From NCBI GenBank assembly GCA_026210745.1, contig CP110630.1, forward strand, positions 2,108,001 to 2,172,000: a stretch of DNA of 64,000 nucleotides, read 5' to 3'. This stretch comes from Exobasidium rhododendri (lineage: Eukaryota > Basidiomycota > Exobasidiomycetes > Exobasidiales > Exobasidiaceae). The notes below the pieces were generated by a model. It was given only the letters and a program-made list of their open reading frames with translations. It was not told the DNA's origin and did no database searches. Made by a program: the position numbers and the translations under genes. The first letter of the stretch is position 1. Each line of letters opens with the position of its first letter. Below, piece after piece: positions 20,306-30,871 of this stretch.

Positions 20306-21966
20306 TGCGGCTTTTGTCCCTTATTCTTTAATATAAAATTATGTTAATCGTTGCAATAGGATATTGATGGTGATGGAATGAGCAGAATGGACGTATTGCA
20401 ATGATGGCGGTGCGTAGGGGTGAATTCCGTGTTCAGTCTCAGGCTTTTCAGAGCATTCCCTCCGTTGCGTCGAGTTGCGGATGCTTGTCAATGTGTCGGG
20501 CTTGCGGACCTTTGTCTTCAAGACGCCGAGAAGAAACGTAGCGTGAGGACAATCCTACAGCGGCAAGGGGGCTTGTATGCGTGCGTAGTAGCTCTCTGAT
20601 TGATATGCAAGAAGAGGGTGATCCTAGGCGTGTCGAGCGTTGCAGCAAAAAGACTACCGCGACACTAAAGGCCTTGTGACCAATGGAGGAGTGAGATGGT
20701 ATACGAGGTAGGTGCAAACTCAACGGGAAAAGTGCGAATCTCGGATCATAGGCCCAGGTCGAATTGAAATTATCGATCAATGAGATTCCCTGCTTCCAAG
20801 GAAGGGGAGGGTCTTCTTTTGCACTCCATCATCGATTCCTCTACATTGAATACAATGAATTTAATAAGCCTGCAAGAGAACGCGCCAAAGCCACGTTTCG
20901 ATTACGAACGGCGTATCTCTATAATGACTCTATATTGTAGCGACTTTTGGGCGAAAGTCCTTGCGCTTATAATGAAAGTTGTATTACTAATAGAATTGCT
21001 ACTTCCTCTATCGGAAGCACGCTTCCTTTGTAGTACTCCAGATGCATACTTCTTCCTGCGATAGTCTATTGCGACATGTACGATGAGAGCGTATTAATTC
21101 GACGAAGGAAGTCCGAAGGGCCACGCAACGTAGGAAACCGTAAGAAAGCGTAAGAGAGCATGCGCGTGATCGGTAAAGCTATATTCCCCACCAAACTATC
21201 GCGACGTATAGGTGCATTTAGATTCGTAGGATACGGCAGTGCCTGTGACTAGTAAATGTTGACGCTTTAGCCATTTGCGAAAGTTGAAGTGCGCGAGGAA
21301 AAAAGCACACCTGTAAGTTGCATAGCGAAAGTTCAATCTAGATCTACTTTGGAGGAGGAGTTGGCTGTTGTACAAATCGACGCTAGGCTAGGCGGGGAGG
21401 AGAGGAGGGGTCACACATCTTCTAGAAGTGTGGAAGAGGATCGTCTTCCGAGGCTGTGTTGTCCTTTTGCAACCTCGACATATTCTCTCTAGTCGCTTGT
21501 CATCCCCGGGGAATAAAATGTGAAATCGGCCTAAGCGATAGAGGTGGGGTGTTCGCCAAGCTCACTAGAGCGAAGCTTCAGGAGATGATTTTAAATGTAC
21601 TGTCCTTGGTCGATCGAGCAGCGAAGAAATCTGCTACAGTTCGTGGTGGCATTGATTCTTGTCTTTCACAAACGGAACTTCATAGAATACGAGTAGTACA
21701 TGCTGTGCTCACAACATCTCTCCCCGCCAGCAATCGGAGGTAGGTGACATTATCTGAATAGGCGATCGGAAATCATTCTTGTGCACATTCAATTTCAAAG
21801 CACAACCATCGCTCCGTCGAATCTCTTCTACAATTGATGAGCACACAGCTGAGTTCGCTGCTGAAGAGGAGGATGGGAGTCTTGGCCTTTCTTTTCTTCT
21901 TTGCGGCCAGCTCTAATTAAGGTAAAAAGAATCGGAAGAAAGACGAATTTAGAAATGGCTGCAGAT

Positions 21967-22233
21967 TCACAGCGGGAGGAGCCTCGTAGCTCTATCCACT
22001 TTTAAGATCTCATCCTGCATCCCCTCCTTCACTGCCACACACCACCTAGCCTCGACTCTAAACTGATTTTGCTGATTGTTCATATCTAGATACGTCTTCA
22101 GCAGTCCCATCTGCCCCGGCAAGTCCTGTGCGAAGTCATGCGGTCCAGTAGTCCAGCGGAGGAAGCTATTTTGGGAAAGAAGGGAACGCGTCGTGGCAGA
22201 AAGTATATCACTTCTCCTGTTCATATTATTCAT
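21967..22233 (-). CDS. Possible small protein or exon, unrecognised
   Basis: An 88-residue frame starting MNNMNRRSDILSA, with an ordinary mixed composition including RWTTGPHDFAQDL and EGMQDEILKV. It could be the last exon of a gene, since CCATAG directly before it would serve as an acceptor. I recognise no family and found no convincing upstream exon. The call rests only on the open frame. Confidence 0.2.
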   Translation of the reverse strand: MNNMNRRSDILSATTRSLLSQNSFLRWTTGPHDFAQDLPGQMGLLKTYLDMNNQQNQFRVEARWCVAVKEGMQDEILKVDRATRLLPL

Positions 22234-22536
22234 ATCTATGGAAGTCAACAGTGTGATTCTTCTAGCCAACGTGCTTACTGATTACCATATGTTCACTATT
22301 GTTGACAGATTTACTGTACCTTTTTGAAAGCGCGAATAAGAGGAAGTAGGGCGTTTGTCTACTGCCTCGGGGGACCGCCGGCTGGAAGATGAGGGATACT
22401 TTCAAGCTCGGCTGGCCTTACAGGAAACAAACAGCGTGTGAAGATGCTGTGTGGCCCGAGCGGTTGAAGCGGTGATGTCCCCTGTCAGTCAGAAGCACTC
22501 TAGGCCGTGCCAGCGTGTGGAATCAGTCTAGTCAAG

Positions 22537-22544
22537 TATATAAA
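22537..22544 (+). promoter_or_regulatory. TATA box of the CipC-like gene
   Basis: TATATAAA lies about 200 bases upstream of the CipC start and is followed by a pyrimidine-rich leader. It is the clearest core promoter element in the window and suggests strong or inducible expression. Confidence 0.6.
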
Positions 22545-22740
22545 GCTCATCTGTCTCCTTCCACCCACCCCGCAAACCAACGATCGACTCCCACACTTGA
22601 AACTTCCACCCAGTAAGTAGAGTGCGAAAGTCGCTCTGATATCATCATCGATCACCGTGCTGACAATACCACCCACCTTCCCTCCGTATATTGCCGTCAC
22701 CCCTATTCCTTTTTAGCTCTCTAGTAATCATCAATCAAAA

Positions 22741-23189
22741 ATGGGCTTCTTTTCATCTGACTCTCACCAGGAAGTCTACAACAACCAGCCTCGCGAAGGC
22801 AAGTGGTCCCACGAGCTCGTAGGAGGTGCCGCTGCCTTTGAGGGTATGCGAAAGGTGAGTCATCGTCGCGAGCCGGGACACGAGACACCTCCTTATCCTT
22901 GCTTCCTTCCCGCTTTTTCCTCTCAGTACGAACAGTACGAAGAGAAAGAAGGCAAACCTGAAAACCATGCCTTGGCCAAGGAGATCTTGGCAGGTTTTGT
23001 AGGAGCCGAGACTGACAAGCTCTTTGAGACCAAAGGTCTTAGCTTCCTCGATCGGTGAGTTCTGTCATCTGCATTTGTAGTCCTTAACATGTGCTGACCT
23101 TGTCCCTTTCCTCCATGTCTGTTAGGGAGAAGGCCAAACACCAAGCTCAAAGCCAAGCCTCGCAACAATACGACCAAAACTACAACTGA
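22741..23189 (+). CDS. CipC-like protein (DUF3759)
   Basis: Three exons (22741-22854, 22927-23054, 23126-23189) give 101 residues. The family hallmarks are clear: MGFFSSDS start, SHELVGGAAAFEGM, HALAKEILAGF, then DKLFETKGLSFLDREKAK. CipC was first described in Aspergillus as a concanamycin-induced protein. Homologues across fungi are small, soluble and strongly induced by stress or growth phase, but their biochemical role is unknown. The Gln-rich C-terminus is typical. The TATA box upstream fits regulated expression. Confidence 0.92.
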
Positions 23190-23378
23190 TTTTTTTGTCC
23201 GTTGCTACATGTAGTAAAGTGCCATGCTATTGAATTAGATCATCTCACTATAATAGTACAAGTATCGCATGACCTAGAAGTGAAGGATCGGCTCGTTAAG
23301 GATCGGCTCGTTTGTCAATCGATTGATGATGCTGTACCCCTTTGTCTCGTCAACTTTTCAGTCTGCCAATGATTTTGC

Positions 23379-23840
23379 TTATGATAACCAGCCGAACCAA
23401 CTCTTGCTACTCTTGCTACTCTGTACACTCTTCTCCTGTTCCACCACTCCGCCTTTCTGCAGTTGTTCTTTCACTTTGCTCTCCAAGTCGTCTCGTACTT
23501 GATTCTCCAGCTCTCTCTGCTCATTGCCATCTAGATACTGCCATGTGAGGTGAAGGGCAAAGTAGACGGCACTACCGTAAGCGAGAACTCGAAAGAGAGG
23601 TGGCAAGATAGTTCTATAGAAGAGTTTGTGCTTTGATGGTGGCCCTGTAGAGCGTCGATGTGGTGGTAGAAGGGGACTTTCTGTGGTTGCAGGTGCGGAA
23701 GAAGAAGAGGAGGAGGAGGAAGAGGAAGGTGAACTCGTGCTTTGCCATCGACTGAAGCCCAATAGTTGTTGCTTCCGCGGTAATGTGGTATCGTACGTTC
23801 TTGATAGCGCCACTGTCATCCGTCTCGATGCGCCCGACAT
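23379..23840 (-). CDS. Small single-pass membrane protein, probably mitochondrial
   Basis: A single-exon 153-residue frame that I cannot name. The N-terminus (MSGASRRMTVALSRTYDTTL) is basic and Ser/Thr-rich like a mitochondrial import signal and is followed by a run of serines. One membrane segment (PLFRVLAYGSAVYFALHLTW) is followed by a charged helix rich in Glu and Gln and a short aromatic tail. This layout is common among small inner-membrane assembly proteins, but no specific family is recognised. It lies tail to tail with CipC. The start at 23840 is the first in-frame ATG. Confidence 0.65.
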   Translation of the reverse strand: MSGASRRMTVALSRTYDTTLPRKQQLLGFSRWQSTSSPSSSSSSSSSSAPATTESPLLPPHRRSTGPPSKHKLFYRTILPPLFRVLAYGSAVYFALHLTWQYLDGNEQRELENQVRDDLESKVKEQLQKGGVVEQEKSVQSSKSSKSWFGWLS

Positions 23841-24090
23841 TCTCGTGAGCTCGCCTCTGGAAGGTATGCCGATTATCCTGAGAAAGAGTCAATATAGTAG
23901 ATGATGCGAAAGGTTAGGGCAGACAGAGAGATGTGCGACGGAAAGGTCGATGCAAATAAGTCCGACAAAGCACCACCCGTGCGGCCCAAAAAAAAGGTTT
24001 CTTTTTTGTTTTTCCCTTTCTGTGTTTTAAGATTGGCTTTATTATTGATGCGTGCACTGAGTAAAGTGGTCCACTGCCCTCATACATAGG

Positions 24091-25530
24091 ATGGCGCCCT
24101 CGTCATCTTTGGCAGAGGAAAGAGTATATGCGAGTGGGAGACGCAGACGGCAGGGCCCGACCGGTCCTCTCCAGCGTGTCCTGTCCCAAACACCTGCGAG
24201 CTACGAGTGTTCGCCGAGCCGTATGCAACCATCTATTCTAAGTTCATCAGACGACAAAGCTCCGTCAAGCTCAGTCTCCCTTCATTCATCATCTCGATTT
24301 CGCGAAAGAGATCATTCAGTCATCCCATCACTCAACTCTGCGATCTTCAGTACCTTTGAAAATACCTCCTATCTCGAGACGGAAGTGGATCTATTCCGAC
24401 AGATGAGTAGAGGGACCTCTCATCCCAACTTTGCAGAGCCAAGTATGAGCGACCCATCGCGAGTCCCTCAGGGGGAGTTCAGCTTTCAGTCTTCATCGAA
24501 CTTATCGCAAAACAAAGCTGGAAGTGCGATCACAGACGCATCAAGCGCAGAGACAAGCTCTACCGCGTTTGCAAGATTGGTGCAGGCACAGAGAGCTCAA
24601 CAAGAGACACAAAGACAATCAGTCTCTTTTCACGAATCACTTCATCTCACCAGTGAACCGCCGTCCAAGAAGAGAAAAGGCGTTGCTGGTGTGCTTGTTG
24701 ATGGCGCTCTGAGTGCAGCACTTTATACCGGGGCAGCTGCAGTAACGGCGTACTCTCTGTGGTCAAATTGGGGCAAGAAAGCAGTGGACGAGGAAGAGCA
24801 GCAAGGGGAACATCTCGACCATGGAAAGAGAGAGAGACTTCCACCCGGTGGTCAGGAGGAACCCCCACCGCCCTATATAGATCAACGAGGAGTTGCTAGT
24901 TCTTCTGGCTCTTCTACCAAAGTGCCCTTGTCTCCATCTCGCCCAACACATGTCTTTGTTTCCTCACGAAGAAGGAGACCCGTCTTTCAGGCTCACAAGG
25001 CAGCAGCTCGCAGTAACACCCCTAAGAAAAAGATCAGTGGTGCGCATATAAAATCGTCAGCTACATATCATCAGCAGGATGAAGAAAAAGGAGAATCAAG
25101 CATTGATGGACGGTACGAGGATGACATGTTTGCCAGAATGCAAAGCGAGATGACAAGAATGATCGAAGAGGGAAATAGAGCATTGCAATCCAAGGTAGAA
25201 CTGGAGGATGAGGATCAAGTCTTGCCTGCGGCGTCACCTAGTAAGCATAACACCCTTGATTGGAGTCGCACAGAACAGCGATCAACGGCCCACCCTTCGC
25301 ACACCCAAGTAGTCAACTGCAATCTTTCCGATACGGACTCCACTGCAGCTTCGCCATCTCTTACCTCGCCTCAGAAATTTACCCACCGAAGCAACCTCTC
25401 TCAAGACGGTGCTACTCCTTCCGCTCGTTTGGGCTACCATGTGGTCTCCAATCGTAGCCCTGCCAGTCCGTACTCCCGTATTCCCCGACTAGGAAACACT
25501 TCCACCCCTTCGACGAAGCGTCGCATCTGA
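24091..25530 (+). CDS. Unrecognised Ser-rich protein with one central hydrophobic segment
   Basis: A 479-residue single-exon frame. Residues 1-190 are Ser-rich and disordered. A basic KKRKG is followed near residue 200 by a long hydrophobic stretch (VLVDGALSAALYTGAAAVTAY) that could cross a membrane. The rest is charged and disordered, with a proline-rich PPPPYI patch, several basic RRRR clusters, a short helix (DDMFARMQSEMTRMIEEGN) and SP sites near the end. These features would fit a nuclear-envelope or ER membrane protein with phosphorylated tails, but that is only inference. It lies tail to tail with the coiled-coil protein at 25727. Confidence 0.65.
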   Translation: MAPSSSLAEERVYASGRRRRQGPTGPLQRVLSQTPASYECSPSRMQPSILSSSDDKAPSSSVSLHSSSRFRERDHSVIPSLNSAIFSTFENTSYLETEVDLFRQMSRGTSHPNFAEPSMSDPSRVPQGEFSFQSSSNLSQNKAGSAITDASSAETSSTAFARLVQAQRAQQETQRQSVSFHESLHLTSEPPSKKRKGVAGVLVDGALSAALYTGAAAVTAYSLWSNWGKKAVDEEEQQGEHLDHGKRERLPPGGQEEPPPPYIDQRGVASSSGSSTKVPLSPSRPTHVFVSSRRRRPVFQAHKAAARSNTPKKKISGAHIKSSATYHQQDEEKGESSIDGRYEDDMFARMQSEMTRMIEEGNRALQSKVELEDEDQVLPAASPSKHNTLDWSRTEQRSTAHPSHTQVVNCNLSDTDSTAASPSLTSPQKFTHRSNLSQDGATPSARLGYHVVSNRSPASPYSRIPRLGNTSTPSTKRRI

Positions 25531-25726
25531 TGCAAGCGCTTTCCATCTGTACTTGTTCTGTAGACACTGTCAAATCCCTTCAACATACACTTATACAACA
25601 CACATACACATACTTTCTGGGTTGGTGCATCGATCTGGTTTTGGTACAATGTAAGGGTATCGTCATGACAGGTATGCCCGTGTGGGGCGTGGGTATGCTG
25701 CTTGCTTTCGCTTGGATGGTGTTCGT

Positions 25727-26650
25727 TCAGCTAAAAGTATTGAGCGACTTTTCGTGAAGAGCCAATTTTTGACTCCAAATTTCTTCTCTCTCCTTTGCTA
25801 GTCGTATCTTGTCATTACATTCGACCATCTTGAGTGTGTTGCTCTTCTCGAAACCTCTGATCAACAATGCCTGTGCTTCCATCAAAGAGAGAATGGCGGA
25901 CAAGTCTGCTTTTGGCGCCGGCGGCGACGATGACCGCGCTGCTTCTTCTTCGTTTGTTTCGTCTGCGCTGTAGAAGCTGGAGTCTGCCAGTGCAGCACTA
26001 CTCCTCTGTGCCGTAGTTACAAGCGGACCCTTTGATGATCGTGCCGGCGTCACATCATCGTTCTCCGATCTCGGGTGGGCTCCCAAATCTGTGCTGGCGC
26101 TCTTCAAGTACGAGGCTGAGGATCCAAACACCATTGCTTCCCAGTCGTTTACGCCGTAATGACGTGCAAGATGTTCTGCCATCAATTTTGTCTGTCTTCT
26201 CAATTTCTCCACCTCAATCGTCTTGGCTTCGTTGTCCTTTTGCAGCCCCTGTAGGATGCATTCTTGACTTGCAAATTCTCGCTCCAACTTGGCAGCTGCT
26301 GCTTTCGTCAGGCGTCCCTTATCTGCTGACGGTGATCTTGAAGTATTGACGCTCAGCAGTGCTTCCGACCCGCCTGCTCTAGCGCTCCTCTTCTTGGGAT
26401 CATGATTCATCTCATCATATTTACTCTCTAGATCGGAAATTTCCTCGTCTTCCTCGTCATTATCATCACCATCATCGCGATCCTCTTCAAATCCGACCTC
26501 TTCTTGTAGGTTCGAAGGGGACGTCACCGCTCGCTTTGAACGTGACGTCGGTGGTGTACGGCTCCCGCCAGCGGAAGATCGCTTCTGCACCCTCCTCAAC
26601 AATGCTCGCGTTGGCGTTTCGGGTCTGAGATGTAACTCTTGACGTGGCAT
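25727..26650 (-). CDS. Coiled-coil protein of unknown function
   Basis: A 307-residue single-exon frame starting MPRQELHLRPETPTRALLRR. The N-terminus is basic, followed by a strongly acidic run (DDGDDNDEEDEE). The segment around residues 120-165 (KLEREFASQECILQGLQKDNEA and following) is a predicted coiled coil, and a second helix lies at the C-terminus (LIRGFEKSNTLKMVECNDKI and following). The design resembles small cytoskeletal or kinetochore linkers, but no family is recognised. The region between the helices is Ser-rich. Confidence 0.65.
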   Translation of the reverse strand: MPRQELHLRPETPTRALLRRVQKRSSAGGSRTPPTSRSKRAVTSPSNLQEEVGFEEDRDDGDDNDEEDEEISDLESKYDEMNHDPKKRSARAGGSEALLSVNTSRSPSADKGRLTKAAAAKLEREFASQECILQGLQKDNEAKTIEVEKLRRQTKLMAEHLARHYGVNDWEAMVFGSSASYLKSASTDLGAHPRSENDDVTPARSSKGPLVTTAQRSSAALADSSFYSADETNEEEAARSSSPPAPKADLSAILSLMEAQALLIRGFEKSNTLKMVECNDKIRLAKEREEIWSQKLALHEKSLNTFS

Positions 26651-27073
26651 GGTGACCGCAAGTACTCATTGGGGGATACGCCCTTGCAGACGCAACCGCC
26701 TCAGTGATTTGAGTCCGACACCGACTTCTCTTACCGCCTTTTCTTCCGATTACTCACAAGTAGTTTGTAATTTTGAAATTCCTTTTCCTTTCCCCTCATA
26801 TACCTTTCCTCTTGTTCTAAAGCATAAGGATGCTTATTTCAAAAGAAAGTTAGACATTGATTTTACATTGTATTTACTGTTGTGTTCTGCTTTTGGGGTA
26901 CAGTACAGTGAGAGTATACTTAAAGAGACCCACCAATAAGAGCTAATCTTTTAAAATCTGCTCTCTCCATACTTTTCACAGACGTTCCTTTTCCTCGTAC
27001 CCTCTCTTTCCGCCACCACCTTTCGCATCTGAACAGCTTTGCTTCTTCGAAACCACCATATATCAACCACAAC
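26651..27073. promoter_or_regulatory. Divergent promoter region, coiled-coil gene / cytochrome b5
   Basis: A 423-base gap between divergent starts. It is AT-rich around 26800-26900 and pyrimidine-rich for the last 120 bases before the cytochrome b5 start. No gene is seen. Confidence 0.45.
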
Positions 27074-27802
27074 ATGTCCGATTCACAGAGCTCGGAGAAG
27101 AAGGTGACGATGGAACAGTTGAATGAGCACAAGAGTCAGGGAGACCTGTGGCTTCTCGTAGAAGGAAAAGGTGAGCAGGTGTTCAGTCACTCTTCGAGAG
27201 CACGCAAGAGAGGAAAATGAATGAAGTGTGTCTCTGTATGCAAATGCTGACGTCTCTTCCATCAACACGATAAAAAAGTGTACGACCTCTCCAAGTTTGC
27301 CGATGAGGTACGTCCTTGTGGCAATATGCCGTAATGATAAACACGGGTACTAACGGCTTGCTCTCATCTCCTGTAGCACCCTGGTGGAGACGAGGTCTTG
27401 CTTTCCGAAGCTGGAAAGGATGCCACTGAGGCCTTTGAGGATGTCGGTCACTCGGACGATGCACGAAGCTTGCTGCCAAACATGCTCGTTGGTTCAATGG
27501 AGGGCGCTGTGAGTCTCTTTTGGTTGCTTACATGCTGTTGCATGCAACACGAACACTCACTTTCTGCTTGCTATCCTCTCCCTTTTCCCTCGCTACAGGT
27601 CTCTTCCGTTAAGAGAGCCGCACCCTCCGTCAATCAAGCCGCCCAAAAGAGTGGAAAGTAAGTTGTGGCACGTTCCTCTCGCCAATCGTTGCCAGCTCCA
27701 TTGATCATCTTCCCACCTTCGCTTCTCCTCTGCAGCCCCATTCTCATGTTCATCCCACTCTTCTTGCTAGGCGGCTGGATCGCATACAGATACGTCAGTT
27801 AG
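27074..27802 (+). CDS. Cytochrome b5, tail-anchored
   Basis: A haem protein of the ER or outer mitochondrial membrane that passes electrons to desaturases, hydroxylases and P450s. Five exons (27074-27170, 27279-27307, 27377-27508, 27599-27657, 27736-27802) give 127 residues. The haem domain has [19 protein letters not shown] with the first axial histidine in HPGG, and the second in [11 protein letters not shown]. The C-terminus is a membrane anchor ([18 protein letters not shown]) with a short polar end. Exon 2 is only 29 bases. The intron 1 acceptor is unusual, a run of A followed by G with no pyrimidine tract, yet phase and protein agree. Confidence 0.95.
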
Positions 27803-28372
27803 TAGAGCACCTTTCAACACCGCCCCGTCCTACCTATATGCGACGCCCGACGCCACTGCAAGGATGATTGCAGATTTCCACCCTCTCCTGGTCACATCAT
27901 GTATTTGCTTATATCAGGTCAATAAAATTCCGCTCTTAGGATCTGGAAGTATCTGTTGCGAAGACGAAAGGAGGAGCTGTAGGAATACAAGGAAAAGATG
28001 GAGCACGGATGGGTATGCTACATTGAGGCTTGTGCGAGGGGCAGGAGAACCACTTTGCAGCGAGGTGCGATCATTTGCTCGCTCGGACGGAGCTCATCCT
28101 TGTCAATGAGTGAGCTCTATCAGATCTCTGTCGGGATCACGGGTGAAGCTGTGACGGTCGAGTGAAAAGGGAGGAGAAGGAGCCAAAACAGGGGATGTAC
28201 CGCGAAAGGCAAGGATGTTCGTGCTGGCTTCTAGCTGTGTTGCTCGAAGTACATTACGAGCAGTAGTAGCAGACCAGTGTCTGTGGGTGGTGTGAAATCC
28301 GATGACAGAAGACGTACTAGACCGATGTGGGGAGGTAGGCGAGAGACGATCATGGCCCTTTCCCGCCCATGC
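27803..28372. other. Intergenic, no gene seen
   Basis: About 570 bases between tail-to-tail genes. Longer than needed for two 3' ends, but I find no coding or RNA signature. Confidence 0.4.
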
Positions 28373-28825
28373 TCATGTGACTACAAGCGTTGCAAGTCTT
28401 GCTTTCTTCCTGACTCTGCCGTCATCACTGCCGACCCACTTTCGTTTCCTTTTCAGCTTACTGCCTATTGTCGAGTGCTTCAGCAGTCTCTTTTCTTCGT
28501 TTCTGACACTGTTCAGGGGCACTCGATCAATCATCCTGTCCAGAGTGTCCTGAGTCTTGAACCATCTGTCCGTTTCTGCACTTAGTTGCATGAATACTGC
28601 CATTTGTCCCTTAAAGTCGTCGATTCGAAGACGGAGCTCAGCGTAGGCATTGAACACACTCTTTCTTACATCCTTCAATTCTCTCCAGACTTGTTTGGCT
28701 TCCTGTACGGTGTGGATTGAGGCAGAAGTGTTGCTATTTCTATTCGGCACGCCTAAGGGGAGTCTTTCGAGCGAATTGGTCTTCTTGGGGCGAGCAGGCA
28801 GCTTAAATGCAAGCTCATTAGGCAT
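28373..28825 (-). CDS. Small basic protein, unrecognised, beside the tandem paralogues
   Basis: A 150-residue frame from MPNELAFKLPARPKKTNSLE. The middle (EAKQVWRELKDVRKSVFNAY and following) is helical and could form a coiled coil. The C-terminus has basic clusters (KLKRKRKWVG, RVRKKAR) that look like nuclear localisation signals. It sits next to, and on the same strand as, two paralogous genes whose N-termini carry a helix in a similar position. Similarity to them is too weak to claim homology. It could be a shortened relative or an unrelated neighbour. Confidence 0.5.
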   Translation of the reverse strand: MPNELAFKLPARPKKTNSLERLPLGVPNRNSNTSASIHTVQEAKQVWRELKDVRKSVFNAYAELRLRIDDFKGQMAVFMQLSAETDRWFKTQDTLDRMIDRVPLNSVRNEEKRLLKHSTIGSKLKRKRKWVGSDDGRVRKKARLATLVVT

Positions 28826-29227
28826 TTCTGCAATCTTGTGTGAAAGCAAAGGGGTCTAGAGAGATGGTATGTGCAAGTCAGGAAGTGGGAGGAGATTGCT
28901 TTGACGACTCGGTATCACATCAATTCTGGCTCACACGGAAGCAATCGAGGTCGGGACAGGGGAGGGAGCGATGGAAGCTAAATGTTCTCAATAGGGCGGC
29001 TCCAGTCGAAGAGGTGTGCACACGAAAGAGGTCCGTCGGAAAGAAAACGGCCAGATAGAGCTACAAGCATGACCAGAAAGCTCATCTCTTTTTTTTTCCT
29101 CGACGTATTAGTCACTCCTCATCTGTGCGTTGCCTGAGTCCAATGTCTTCACACTTACACACTCATTGGCGAGGTTTTCGCGCATTTATGTGTGCAACGG
29201 CGATCCTCTTCATTGCGGCTTACGTCT
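28826..29227. other. Intergenic, no gene seen
   Basis: About 400 bases between two minus-strand genes, presumably holding the promoter of the small basic protein. No defined element was recognised. Confidence 0.4.
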
Positions 29228-30412
29228 CTAGTTGTCATCCAGCAGCCGATGGGCAGACATTCTCTCAAGGTATGAGACGTTGTGCCCCTCCTCCTTGAAA
29301 GGCCTTTGCGGATCTGCAAGTCTGGCTATGGGATCATAGGCCTGCCCACTAGTCTCAATCTCGATGTTGCAAAGCTCTTCAGCCATGGTCATATAGTCGC
29401 ACACTGAGTCGCAGTGACATTGAAGGAAGACTCTGTCGTCCAATTGTGGAAGATAGGCTTGCAGGGCGGAGAAGGGGATGCCTCCCAGCTCGTGATGACG
29501 AACAAGGGCTTCGATGAGGGGATCAAAGAGCTCGGCCGCTGCTGGCACTTGTTCTTTCAGTCTAGGTGTACTTGTTGTAATGACTGAGCAGTCCAGCATT
29601 GCACTACTAGATTGGGCATCTGCCTCTTTCCACAGTCGTTCAATCTGCTCTTTAAAGGAAGGAACGCCTACTCTACGACGAATCAGCCAAGGTCGCTCGA
29701 TCTCTCGAAAGCGAATAGTCTCGTCCCCTTTCTTTGGTCCTACCTCGATGACCAGATCCAGGTGCTCTTGCATCACAACTACCAACTGACTGAATTTCTT
29801 CACACCCACTCTGAGCAGCGCTTCCGGGTCGACCCTTTGCATACCAGAAGCGATCATACCCATGTGAACTCCGCGCCTTTTGGAGCTATGCTGCAGGTCA
29901 AGCAGGACTCCTACAAAAGACCTCATCGATAGAGTCAGTTGGTCGATCTTCCCATTCTTGGATGACTGAGAAAGAGAATTTGCAGAGGGGTTTGGATGGG
30001 CGACGCTTTTTTTGGAACCTGTGTTGGTACTTTTCTTCGAGAGATGTTGTGTTTTCGTAGGTTGCTTTACATTAAACCTCCTCTTGCTGTGGGATCTAGT
30101 AGCATTTGCCACCGTGTGATCTCCTACTGCTGGTAGTGGTAATGTGGAAGGGCTCTGCTGCTTCGGTAGCGGTGCGAGTGTTAATTGATCTGACAATCGT
30201 TCGAGCTGAGCCTTCAGATAGATCAAATCACCGACAGTGCTTGTAACTTTGACTTTAATATCTTCTACCGTCTTCAAGGCATCATTGACGGCATGCAGAG
30301 CTTCTCTTTGGGAGGCAAGAGGCATCTCAATCAGCCGACTCGACGAAGAGGTAGGAACAGGCGTCTGCTCTCGCCCTTCTCTCGTCTCTGCCCATCGGTC
30401 AGCGTCAGACAT
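29228..30412 (-). CDS. Tandem paralogue A: coiled coil plus predicted winged-helix-like modules
   Basis: A 394-residue protein starting MSDADRWAETREG. Upstream in-frame codons are non-ATG, so this ATG is chosen. Near residue 45 a helix reads ALHAVNDALKTVEDIKVKV and continues as a coiled coil. A basic Ser-rich linker follows. Next comes a helical module (SFVGVLLDLQHSS and following, ending with ETIRFREIERPW) whose helix-helix-beta pattern resembles a winged helix of the OST-HTH/LOTUS type. A second such module ends in MTMAEELCNIE and LADPQRPFKEEG. The gene at 30872 shares the same blocks in the same order. I know no characterised family with this layout. Nucleic-acid binding is inference. Confidence 0.75.
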   Translation of the reverse strand: MSDADRWAETREGREQTPVPTSSSSRLIEMPLASQREALHAVNDALKTVEDIKVKVTSTVGDLIYLKAQLERLSDQLTLAPLPKQQSPSTLPLPAVGDHTVANATRSHSKRRFNVKQPTKTQHLSKKSTNTGSKKSVAHPNPSANSLSQSSKNGKIDQLTLSMRSFVGVLLDLQHSSKRRGVHMGMIASGMQRVDPEALLRVGVKKFSQLVVVMQEHLDLVIEVGPKKGDETIRFREIERPWLIRRRVGVPSFKEQIERLWKEADAQSSSAMLDCSVITTSTPRLKEQVPAAAELFDPLIEALVRHHELGGIPFSALQAYLPQLDDRVFLQCHCDSVCDYMTMAEELCNIEIETSGQAYDPIARLADPQRPFKEEGHNVSYLERMSAHRLLDDN

Positions 30413-30871
30413 TCGTGGGACTCTGCTCTTTGTCAGGAGACTGTCAAGTGCGATAATCTCAGTATCGAACACTACGAGACGGGGAAATGGGGCAAGGAAC
30501 AGCGACGGAGGTATTCTCAAATACACACAGCCAGATACGTGAGCGTTTACCCGGCTCGGCAAAGCAGTCAGCCCACTCACCTTTGAGTGGCAGAGGAAAG
30601 GGACCGAGCACCGTGAAGTGCGACTTCCTCGACAAACGTGACCACACGCATCGCAGCTCTTCCGACAGACCTGGCGAAATACCTTGTCTGATTGAGAGTG
30701 CCACTCTGCAGCGCACCGTAGAGATGAGTTGAAATTGACTTAGAAAGGATAGAAAGATGAAAAAGACTCGTAACAGCGGCAGATATGTATCTAAATTGTA
30801 TAAATGTACTGCAACTCGGTTGCTTCCCCTCGAATGATGTCCTGTCTCGCCATGAAAGCAAAGCTCTTTAA
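30413..30871. other. Spacer between the tandem paralogues
   Basis: About 460 bases containing the promoter of paralogue A. Open frames run through parts of it, but they start with non-ATG codons and show no similarity to the paralogues. Confidence 0.4.

Larger units (their letters stand above)
20306..22740. other. Gene-poor 2.4 kb stretch
   Basis: By far the longest gap in the window. Open frames here are short, mostly start with non-ATG codons and lack recognisable domains. Base composition is uneven, with AT-rich patches near 20840-21010 and 22190-22330. I found no terminal repeats or transposase motifs. A short minus-strand frame at 21967-22233 is listed separately. The right end holds the CipC promoter with a TATA box. 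Confidence 0.5.

Noticed and set aside
20448-21064. Open frames of about 95-110 codons on both strands in the gene desert
   Set aside because: Composition is arbitrary, no ATG context or splice signals are convincing, and there are no domains.
21456-21743. Plus-strand frame with LTRAKLQEMILNVLSLVDRA
   Set aside because: It looked like a transposon-derived helix, but no flanking repeats, catalytic residues or matching neighbours could be found.
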